Shown piece by piece: positions 56,927 through 64,000 of a stretch of 64,000 nt of DNA (positions are counted from its first letter, which is position 1; every line of letters begins with the position of its first letter). The translations under genes were made by a program, and so were the position numbers. The notes under the pieces are model-generated. The model saw only the letters and a list, made by a program, of their open reading frames with translations, did not search any database and was not told the DNA's origin. The DNA comes from Pachyseris speciosa (taxonomy: Eukaryota > Cnidaria > Anthozoa > Scleractinia > Pachyseridae), in assembly GCA_016490735.1 (NCBI GenBank), contig JAEMWC010000622.1:462633-526632 (forward strand), written 5' to 3'.

Positions 56927-59054
56927 TTAAGCGGTTTCTAGAATCGTTGTAACCGCCAGTCTGTCAAAGTAAGCCGCAAACAACTCCAAGCGTTGGCAAT
57001 AATCCTTGGGGGCGAGTTCCACGGGAAATTCGTCGCACAAAGCCGCGTATTGCGCCCGCTTGTCGTCGTCCAAAAAGGAGGCGAGCCAGGTGCTCATCTC
57101 GAAGGCGTGTTTTTTAGCCAGCCTGTCAATTTGCGCGAGCAGGTACTTGTTGGGTTTTTTGGAAAATACCCAATCGAGACTCGTCGCCGAAGGAGCCCGA
57201 CACGCCTGCACTGTTAAGTTGCCCTCCGACATGGTTCCCCCAAAATCCAAACCGTACACCCACTTCCGTTCCTTCACCACGACCATGTTGGAAGTGTTGT
57301 TGTCGGTGCTCCCGAGCAAATTTTTTACCACGACGATCTTGAGCACGTCCATGGCATTGGCGAGACAATGAACGTTTCCGTAGTCGTGCAATTTACACAT
57401 GCCCCTGTTCTCGTTGTTCGACAGGCAAGCGTCATTCGTGGGCGCAAAACCAATCATCGGACTCACCAATCCAATTTGGTTGTCGTTAGAAACGAACGGC
57501 GTCATTTCGGGAACGCAGTGGGCCAGTTCGAAAACCTCTCGGGCCAATCGCGTCAAGCAGGCGGCCTGCAACGGCGCCGGTATCGAACGAACGGCCCCTT
57601 GAAAACTCGCCGCGTTTCAAAATCGATCACCACCGGCGGCTTTTTTCCGGTGGGACGCTGGGCCACGGGGCAATCGCGAATCAACGCTTCCCACTGCACT
57701 TGGCTCTTCAACTCCTCGGGAGTCGCCCGCCTGATCCAATCCATGCACCGCCTCTTTGCAAGGGATTGCGCGGGCACGCGGGTTAGTTTACGCTTCAACT
57801 TCTGACCGAGCGGAACCAGAGGCCCGAGTTTCGCTTCGAGAATGCACTTGCGTTTTCTCTTACGCTCCGAATGTTCCCGGTAAACTCGCAGGGCCCCTTC
57901 CTTAAACCACGGCACGATTCCTTGCCCGTTTTCCCGTTCGCACAACGAAACGTGCCACACGAATTCCTCGAAGCCCTGAGGAGCGGCGTGAGCGGACGGA
58001 CCGTGACTGTATTCGGGATTCGCGGGCATGGGCAAATCGTTCACTCGACAGTGCCTCTCCAGTTGCGACAGCGTGTTCTTCTGATGCTTGCCCCGATACG
58101 TGTGCCTGTCTTGAGCCACCGCCAACATGGCAAACAATCGCGGTTCCGTGGGCAAGAACGTCAAATCGGGAATTTCCGTCACCAGCTCTCCCGCGCGGGG
58201 CATTCGACCGGCCAAGAGCAGCAACGCCACCATCGCGCTCAGGTGAATTCGCACCGTCGAACAATCGCAGAAAAGCAATACCGCCTCCACGTGAAGCCAC
58301 ACCAGAGATTCGACGTCTCGGGGAATGGTACCCGGCACAGTGCGCCACATCCAGTTCGTGACCGCCATCAAACCCATGACCAAGGGGCGCATTCGCTTGT
58401 GTACAAAATTCGCGCGATCGTTCGCCAGCACCCACTTTTGTTCGATTGCTGGCACACCATATTCACCGCTTCCAACCCCTTGTGAAGACAAATCACCGAC
58501 TTGGGGTACCGCATCTGCCAATGATCCAAATGACTAATTGCCGCGGCCAACCGAAGCGCGGTCTCTCGAGACATGGGGTACGCGTTGGAAACCGACACCG
58601 TCTCTTTCACCAGGTGTTTCATGCAAGCGGCAAACTCGGCCTTTCCCAACGTGACGTACCCTTGCCAGACTCCGGACTCGGACTCGGTCGAAGACGCCAA
58701 GGGTTCCACGTCGGCCAAACACGCCACGCCGAGATAGGCGGCCGAACGATCCACGGGCTCGTTTGCCAAAGCCAGCAAAACTTTGTGATACTCTTGTCGC
58801 GTCGCCTCGCGACCCTTGCGCATCAACTCCACGACGCTCTTGAAAACGTCGGAATGACACTGGGCGCAATCCTCGGTCACAAACAGCAACAAATTGGTCG
58901 GGCTATTCATCAAAGTGGAAAGATACTCGTCCACCACGTAATGAAACTGCAACTTTCCCCCCGGCAAGATTTTGGGATTGCGGAGCATCTTTTGAAACAG
59001 CGATCTCAGCTCGGCCGAGTTGTACATGCTCCTCGCAGAAACTCTGGTAAACAT
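56927..59054 (-). CDS. Large protein with weak kinase-like C-terminal motifs, two frame breaks
   Basis: Three overlapping minus-strand frames (59054-58368, 58521-57553, 57571-56927) read as one protein of about 700 residues. They are interrupted by single-base frame breaks at a four-base run (58436-58439) and another (57595-57598). The N-terminal part is globular with scattered cysteines; the middle has a basic Lys/Arg cluster. Near the C-terminus, Gly-Ser-Thr-Asp-Asn-Asn-Thr-Ser-Asn-Met followed by Tyr-Gly-Leu-Asp-Phe-Gly-Gly resembles the catalytic and DFG loops of PI3/PI4-kinase-like folds. The resemblance is weak and the function is unknown. Breaks in homopolymers suggest sequence error as much as decay. 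Confidence 0.6.
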
Positions 59055-59581
59055 GACTGCGGTCTTTTCTCTTTCTTTTCTTTTTTTGGCTCAGCTCTTC
59101 TCTTCTTTTCCTTCGAGGTGAAGTCTCAAACTCGTCTGTTAAAGGCCAACGAAGTGCGCCTTCTTTTATGCGATTTTTAATTCCCAACCGCGACGTACAT
59201 CGACCGTCATTTGACGTCACGTCGACGTAAAAAATGACACATTTTTTTTAACGCGGCCAATGACGTAACCATTTTAGTTTAACGACCTCGTCATTTTTGC
59301 CCACGTAAAAATGCACGGGGCGTCACCCGAGCAGGCGCACGCGCGTCACGGACAACGTAACGAGCCCGATTCGTTCATTGCGTCATTGCTTACGCAATAA
59401 TTAACGTAACGAGCCCAATTCATTCATTGCATCATCGCTTACGTAATAGTTTTTCGCGTCATCGACAATCGTTTACAACCAAATAAATAAAGGAGACGAA
59501 CCGCCGGTACCACCAAACAAATCACCGGTCTTCATTGCGAGTTTACCCTTCGATACATGAGTCCCATTTTCAAATTGCAAG
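59055..59581. promoter_or_regulatory. Divergent promoter with CRE palindrome and direct repeats
   Basis: TGACGTCA at 59212-59219 is a full CREB/ATF site. A direct repeat of about 60 bp (AACGTAACGAGCCC-type) occurs at about 59357 and 59404. A CATAAAAG-like box near 59165 serves the minus-strand gene, and an AAATAAATAAAG box at 59481-59492 serves the plus-strand gene. Confidence 0.55.
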
Positions 59582-60241
59582 ATGGCCACCGACGAAAACG
59601 TTAATGGCACCGTATTATTGGACTTGCAAGACGTCTTGCGCTCCGCGAGCAAACCTTTCATCTGGAACGGTCAAAAATACGTCGCAAGCCGCGAAAAGTA
59701 CAAAGGATGCCGCGACACCATGTACACGACCGACACCGGAACGTCGGTGGCAATGGACGCCGTGTGGTGTCAAGACGTCACGGGAGGTCCAATTACTTTA
59801 CAAATGATCGTGGTTTTGGAAATTGCCCCGCAGAGCGACAAACCGGTGCCGTTACCGTGGTTAAAAAGAGATTTCATTCGGTCCGCGGGCGCAGTCGCCT
59901 ACTCCATGCCAGACGACCCAAAGAAAAAAGTAAAGTCGCTCGGTGGTGTCACCCCCCCGTGGTGCTGTAAGAATTGCATGGGCCCGCTCTTCGACCCAGA
60001 CTTGAGCATCGTGGAAAAAGATTTTAAAAAAGTGCGCAAAGCCTTCGAACGCGACACCGCGTACAAGATTAAGACCTCGACCATGCCGGAACCGACCCAA
60101 AGCAACGCAGAGGGTGACGTTTTTTGGCAGCCCATGGCGTCATTCAAAGAATTGAACAAGTGGCTTCAAGAAATCACGAATTACGTTCAAGGAATTGAAC
60201 GAGTCGCTTCAAGAAATCACGAACTAAATGAACAAGACTGA
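59582..60241 (+). CDS. Unknown 219-residue protein with CxxC-type cluster
   Basis: The frame is intact from a clear ATG. It has a Trp-Cys-Cys-Lys-Asn-Cys cluster near residue 130, possibly metal binding, and a charged, helical C-terminus. The C-terminal coding DNA contains a short imperfect duplication (CTTCAAGAAATCACGAA twice, near 60164 and 60208). I do not recognise a family. It is transcribed away from the large minus-strand gene, with shared promoter space. Confidence 0.7.
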   Translation: MATDENVNGTVLLDLQDVLRSASKPFIWNGQKYVASREKYKGCRDTMYTTDTGTSVAMDAVWCQDVTGGPITLQMIVVLEIAPQSDKPVPLPWLKRDFIRSAGAVAYSMPDDPKKKVKSLGGVTPPWCCKNCMGPLFDPDLSIVEKDFKKVRKAFERDTAYKIKTSTMPEPTQSNAEGDVFWQPMASFKELNKWLQEITNYVQGIERVASRNHELNEQD

Positions 60242-60408
60242 ACCGATGAGGTTTTTTTTTGCGTGTGTTGTAACGACTTTGTAAAATAACAAAGGCGATT
60301 TTGCGTGTAACCCAAACGATTAAAAACGTAAGAGGCAACGACGTCACTTTACGTCGGTTAATTTTGCGTGGCGTAATGGTTTTTTTTTTAATTTAACGCC
60401 CAGACGGG

Positions 60409-60415
60409 TATAAAT
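60409..60415 (+). promoter_or_regulatory. TATA box for the 60.5-kb gene
   Basis: TATAAAT lies about 95 bp upstream of the ATG at 60510, similar to the spacing of other genes in this block. Confidence 0.6.
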
Positions 60416-60509
60416 CGGACTAAAGAGTGGGAGTTTTTCATTGTACGGCCAAACTCTACAGGTGCCGAGTCGAAAACCTCGACGGAAACATTTTTCGTTT
60501 TTTAAAACC

Positions 60510-61049
60510 ATGGTGAAATCTCGCAAACCGAAGACCGAGTTCGAACACTGGGAATTGGCACCTCGACTGGAAGCAATGTGGAACGAACTTCCACTGGAAT
60601 GGCGACAAAACGAGGAGTGCAAGAGCGACTCGCCGTACCACGACTTTGCCGGTTACGTCACGTTCGCGCATTCCGCGTACCACGACACCGCAAAAGAGCC
60701 TTGCACGGTCTACGAGAATTTCGTACCCTTAAACTCGTTCTTTTTAAAATGTCAGCCGGCCGACGCCGAAGCCGACGATTACGTGCAACGTTGGTGCGAG
60801 GCCCACTTTCGGGACGATTCTCCCGCGAACTTTGGCTTTAGGCGCCAGACCGAACCGTCGCCGTTTGCCGATACGGTGCGCTATTGGAGCGAAGGGGAAG
60901 GAGACGACGAAGAAGTCCTCGAGGACCCCATCGAATGCCAAGCCCTGCGTTGGCTTTGGAAATACGACCGCAGTGTCACACGGTCGCAAAAGAAACGAAT
61001 GCGACAAAAAACGAGCGGGTGGGTCGACTTCGAGCAAGACTGGCAATAA
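60510..61049 (+). CDS. Unknown 179-residue protein, acidic centre
   Basis: The first ATG downstream of the TATA box is at 60510. The frame could be read further 5' only with a non-ATG start. The protein is rich in Trp, Tyr and His in its first half, has an acidic Glu-Gly-Glu-Gly-Asp-Asp-Glu-Glu segment, and a basic Lys-Lys-Arg-Met-Arg near its end. No family is recognised. It is followed by A-rich sequence; a convergent gene lies to the right. Confidence 0.7.
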   Translation: MVKSRKPKTEFEHWELAPRLEAMWNELPLEWRQNEECKSDSPYHDFAGYVTFAHSAYHDTAKEPCTVYENFVPLNSFFLKCQPADAEADDYVQRWCEAHFRDDSPANFGFRRQTEPSPFADTVRYWSEGEGDDEEVLEDPIECQALRWLWKYDRSVTRSQKKRMRQKTSGWVDFEQDWQ

Positions 61050-61347
61050 AAAAAAACTCGAACCGACGACCAAAAAAAAAACTGCATTGCCGTAATTACC
61101 GTGGACGTCACGAGACTGGGACTGCAAAGCGTAAGCGCATAAGGTGCAAGACATTACTCTAACGCGGCCAACCGCGTTTTTTTCTTTCCCTTTCTCCCCC
61201 CCCCCCTTTCCCCGTTTTTTCTCCTTGCGAGTATTCGCCTCGTATTTTTTTTGTAAATAAAAGGCAAGTTTCATTGCAATTTTACGTTTAATGGTGCATT
61301 TTTTAATATTTAATTTGCAATTTTTTTTCAAAGTAATCGAGTACTCG
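61050..61347. other. Convergent 3' spacer
   Basis: It contains poly-C and poly-T tracts and an AATAAA signal near 61256. It separates the ends of the convergent genes on either side. No gene is seen. Confidence 0.5.
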
Positions 61348-61692
61348 TTAAAAACTGCCAGCGGCCTTTGCAATCGCCAACGTTTCGACTAGGGAAGCGA
61401 GTTGGTCCGCTTGGGTTTTTACTTCATCCTCCTTGCGCGAACCGTCGTCCGTTTCTTTTTCGGTCGCCGTTTCGCTTCCGGGTGCTCCATTTTCGCCTTG
61501 CTCGCAGGAACCGTCGTCCGTTTCTTTTTCGGTCGCCGCTTCGCTCTCGGGTGCTCCATTTTCGCCTTGCTCGCCTTGCTCGCAGGAACCGTCGTCCGTT
61601 GTTTTTTCGGTCACCGCTTCGCTTTCGGCAAACTCCGCTTCGCTTTCGACGCCGTGGTCCCTTCGCCTTCGCCTTCGCCTCCTCCTGCGCAT
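61348..61692 (-). CDS. Acidic repeat protein with arginine-rich start
   Basis: A 114-residue frame opens with Met and nine arginines. It continues with three diverged copies of a Glu-Lys-Glu-Thr-Asp-Asp-Gly-Ser-Cys-Glu-Gln-Gly unit encoded by repeats of about 60-69 bp, and ends in a leucine-rich helix. All three frames are open over the repeat, so the frame choice rests on the helical tail. It may be the 3' part of a gene whose earlier exons are at 61905-62001 and from 61828 downwards. The joining of these parts is unresolved. Confidence 0.4.
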   Translation of the reverse strand: MRRRRRRRRRRDHGVESEAEFAESEAVTEKTTDDGSCEQGEQGENGAPESEAATEKETDDGSCEQGENGAPGSETATEKETDDGSRKEDEVKTQADQLASLVETLAIAKAAGSF

Positions 61693-61734
61693 AAGCGAAA
61701 CACCGGGGTCGTATTTTCGAGTACCGCCCCATGC

Positions 61735-61828
61735 CTGAAGACAAACAAGTAATACGCGTCACCGTCGTTTTCGTTCGTCAAACAACTAAAAAAAGAAGTG
61801 CGCGCAAAACACGATTCGTCGGTCGTCT
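61735..61828 (-). CDS. Possible upstream exon of the acidic repeat gene
   Basis: After a CCGTTAG acceptor, the frame encodes Thr-Thr-Asp-Glu-Ser-Cys-Phe-Ala-Arg and Asp-Gly-Asp-Ala-Tyr-Tyr-Leu-Phe-Val-Phe, which looks like real protein. Its phase fits exon 1. Where it ends is unclear: the frame stays open to 61611, and another acceptor-like site lies at about 61735. The left end is therefore arbitrary. Confidence 0.35.
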
Positions 61829-61904
61829 CTAACGGTACCCCCCCCCCCCCCCCAACAGGCACGCGACAATTTTTTTTGTCTTAATCGACACGACCGCTAC
61901 TCAC

Positions 61905-62001
61905 TCGCTTCCAAACAAGTGCTCGTAAACTCCAACAAGCCCACTATCCTAACGGTAGTAAACTCCGCTGGCGGCGATTGTTCTTCACTCGCATCGTTCA
62001 T
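61905..62001 (-). CDS. Possible first exon upstream of the acidic repeat gene
   Basis: An ATG at 62001 opens 32 codons plus one base, ending at a GTGAGT donor. The proposed intron (61829-61904) contains a poly-C tract. The phase agrees with the exon starting at 61828. Confidence 0.4.
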
Positions 62002-62304
62002 TCTCAAATGCCCCCTTTTTGCGTTACTCTACCACCACATGCAGTAATCGATTGGCAGTTGGTTTTGTACTCCTCCGCCTCGTTTAACTCCTTTTCGCAA
62101 AATTAAAACGTTTGGCCGTTAAAAAACTTGTATTTTTTTATTATTTTTTTTTTCTATTGGAAAAAAGGGGCCACATTCTTACGCTGCCTTAATTTGTCTT
62201 CCCCCCCCCTCCCCCTTTCACGTTATTTAAATGGCACTCAAGCGCGTTTAACGGCAAAAAATTACTCCGTGCGCTCGGTGCGGTTTCCAGCACCGTGTTT
62301 GAAA

Positions 62305-62395
62305 ATGAAACCCAGCACGTCCGTGAAGCCAATTGAAAAGACCTCGACGACTGCCAAAGACCTCAAGTTTAAGACGACCCCCGACGGTGCAATAA
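62305..62395 (+). CDS. Cysteine-rich small protein, exon 1
   Basis: The ATG at 62305 starts a Lys/Thr/Ser-rich segment of 30 codons plus one base before a GTATGG donor. The frame continues open through the following 108 bp, so an unspliced product with a hydrophobic insert is also possible. Confidence 0.5.
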
Positions 62396-62503
62396 GTATG
62401 GTTTTTTGGTTTAATTTACGCATTTTGGTGTTTTGTCAGTGCTTCGCGTATCATTTTTTTAATTGGGCGTATAAATATTATTCTTATTTTTATGGCATGT
62501 TAG

Positions 62504-62685
62504 GGTGCAACGACTGTCGCGAACCGGCAAATTATTATCATCCCAGGTGGAAGTCGTATTATTGCGGTTCGCACGTGGGTATAATTTGCTGTGCCGGTTG
62601 TGCCAACGACGACCATTTTGTATACTTGGACAACATGAAGCCAAGCCCCCCCGCCGTCACCGACAGTGCATCGTCCAATAAGTGA
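62504..62685 (+). CDS. Cysteine-rich small protein, exon 2
   Basis: After a GCATGTTAG acceptor the frame gives Cys-x2-Cys, a Tyr/His-rich stretch, Cys-x2-His, then Cys-Cys-x-Gly-Cys and a Pro/Ser-rich tail. The pattern suggests binding of one or two zinc ions. The intron sequence is much more AT-rich than the exons, which favours splicing. An AATAAA signal follows at about 62748. The family is unknown. Confidence 0.5.
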
Positions 62686-62972
62686 ATGAAGAGTTAATCG
62701 CTCGCTCGCTTTTTTAAACGAGTGCATGTAAAATATTCAGAAAAGTCAATAAACGCAACACGCTTTAAAATAAATGTTTATTTAAAAACGTTTTTTTTTT
62801 GGTACAATAAAGTAAACGCCTTTATTAAAAAAAACCGTCATTCGCAAAAGAACTCCAACGAAGAAAAAAAAATAAAAAAAAATTACAAAAGTCAAAAGCA
62901 TCCGCTAGAACGACAACGACGACGACGACTAAAAAAAATTGCAAAAACGGAGTCAATTGATGTTTTTCACGA

Positions 62973-63648
62973 TCATGCGTTTGGCTCGAACTCGCCGGCC
63001 GCGCACGATTCCGCCAACGCACTCATGTAAAGCACGCAATACCACGTTCCCAAATGTTGCAGTTTTTTCTTCGTCGCAAAGGGACGAGCCTCGTCTCTCA
63101 GAGCCTCTTGACCCAAATACGCGTGAGTGCAAGTAAAACTCACGGTAAACTCGGCAATGTTTTCCAACTCAGACTCGAGCCAGTCGAATCGTCCGCCCAC
63201 TTTCCGCAATGTTCCACCACCAGGGTCTTCAAAATACTTTGGGTCTGGTACGCGGTCTTGCTCGCGTGACCCGGCATGGGCAACAAGGCCTCGCGCCGCA
63301 AACCGTCCACGAGCGTTGCGCCATTTTCAATTCGGAAACCAGCACGCGATCGCACCATCGTCTCGTCAAATCGTCCATCGCCCTGCCCACCAACATCTTC
63401 CAACGAAACAAAAAATCGTCCGACCGAGGACGAGGCGGCATCGTCGCACGGTCCGCCGACGGCAGGGGACGCAACCAGTGCATCGGCTGTTCGAACGGCA
63501 CTCCTTCCATGGGGTCCTTTCCGCAGTCGCGACACTTTTGCAAATCCTCGTTTTGAATGCAGTTCAAATGAACGTATCCGGCGTGGCAGCAATTTCGCCG
63601 CATGGAATTGTGCGCCTCGAAGGGCATGGAACACACTCTACAAGTCAT
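62973..63648 (-). CDS. RING-like protein with two frame breaks
   Basis: The N-terminus has Cys3-x2-Cys6, Cys20/Cys21, His22, His27-x2-Cys30 and Cys39-x2-Cys42, a RING- or PHD-like cross-brace, so ubiquitin-ligase activity is plausible. Downstream the protein continues in a second and then a third frame. Breaks lie at short T runs (63324-63327 and 63201-63203 on the plus strand). Total length is about 225 residues. A TATAAAAG box on the minus strand at about 63737-63744 lies about 90 bp upstream. The breaks may be sequence errors or inactivation. Confidence 0.6.
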
Positions 63649-64000
63649 CGTTTTTTTTCTCTCTCTGTCTTTTTTTTTTTTTCGCTCGAAGGCAAAGAGC
63701 GATCGAGGCGCAATGGTCGTTCGTCTTCGACCGATCCACTTTTATAACTCCCCCGGTCACCGCAATGCCGCGTCGTTTTTTTTTTAATTAGTGACGTCAA
63801 CGACTCGTCCATGACGCACTAACCACGCCCCTCGACGTCGTCACCGCAATGACGACGTTCATTTGACGCGCGCCGTTTTTTATGACGTCATCAAAAAAAA
63901 AACAAATTACGCGCCGTGACGATTTGCGTTTTTTGTTTTTGTTTATTCGCGTCATTTCGAATGTATATAGCGCGCCCTCCAAAGGCAACAAAATCACTCA
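63649..64000. promoter_or_regulatory. Divergent promoter with two CRE palindromes
   Basis: TGACGTCA occurs at 63792-63799 and 63883-63890. A minus-strand TATA box (about 63737-63744) serves the RING-like gene. A plus-strand TATATAG at 63963-63969 points to another gene starting just beyond the window. Confidence 0.55.

Noticed and set aside
58168..58177. GGGAATTTCC kappaB-like sequence
   Set aside because: It lies inside coding sequence of the large minus-strand gene, far from any promoter, so chance is likely.
60441..60509. Longer start for the 60.5-kb gene
   Set aside because: The upstream start would be TTG; the first ATG after the TATA box is at 60510.
61368..61762. Plus-strand Arg/Phe-rich frames over the acidic repeat gene
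   Set aside because: They are shadows of a coding repeat that keeps several frames open.
62128..62304. N-terminal extension of the cysteine-rich protein
   Set aside because: It begins without a good start context in AT-rich and poly-C sequence; the ATG at 62305 is preferred.
1..64000. CRISPR array or bacterial operon
   Set aside because: No regularly spaced repeats with unique spacers and no ribosome-binding-site-led operons; the window is eukaryotic and virus-like.

Overview
The window looks like a piece of marine invertebrate nuclear genome, most likely an anthozoan (coral-like) cnidarian. This is inferred from an AT-rich background, one large intron-rich extracellular mosaic gene, tRNA-derived SINE-like repeats, Ngaro, Penelope and non-LTR retroelement remnants, and many small inverted-repeat elements of types I associate with coral genomes. 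No database search was possible.

Region 1 (about 1-25.2 kb, minus strand). Eighteen exons of one secreted or cell-surface mosaic gene can be placed by splice sites and domain signatures. In transcript order they encode fibronectin type II, two C-type lectin domains, an F-type lectin (F5/8C-like) domain, PA14, MAM, LDL-receptor class A repeats, MAM, and the start of another MAM. Reading phases match at almost every neighbouring exon pair. The introns hold SINE-like, Penelope-like, non-LTR and foldback repeats.

Region 2 (about 25.8-39.1 kb). A Ngaro/DIRS-type tyrosine-recombinase retroelement (gag-like, RT-RNase H, tyrosine recombinase, terminal repeats) is split by a palindromic insertion of about 7.3 kb. 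That palindrome itself carries nested MITEs. A CR1-like remnant and a palindromic MITE follow. From 39.1 to 43 kb I see no gene.

Region 3 (about 43.1-64 kb). Organisation changes to compact genes on both strands with TATA boxes a short way upstream, short introns in some genes, and no polymerase or capsid gene in view. I read this as part of a large dsDNA-virus-like genome that is integrated or endogenised. Genes are: a NEMO/optineurin-like coiled-coil protein; a GC-rich tandem-repeat array; a 58-residue SUMO-interacting-motif protein; an adenovirus/Polinton-type cysteine protease; a full SOCS-like protein (SH2 plus SOCS box); a spliced arginine-rich protein; a spliced ZU5/UPA-like protein; thymidylate synthase; a large protein with weak kinase-like motifs; two unknown proteins; an acidic repeat protein; a cysteine-rich protein; and a RING-like protein. 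Two transposon-like elements with terminal inverted repeats lie inside this region, one with a 9-bp target duplication in an intron, which argues for chromosomal residence.

The notable system is a cluster of host-signalling look-alikes: NEMO-like (NF-kappaB), SOCS (JAK-STAT) and ZU5/UPA (apoptosis or innate-type adaptors). The NEMO-like gene has a perfect kappaB palindrome just upstream of its TATA box. The SOCS gene has five TTCN3GAA STAT-type sites in triplicated upstream repeats. These promoters may sense the pathways that their products act on. Several genes contain one-base frame breaks in short homopolymers. The same kind of break occurs in a host exon, where exon phase indicates a missing base, so these may be sequence errors rather than decay.
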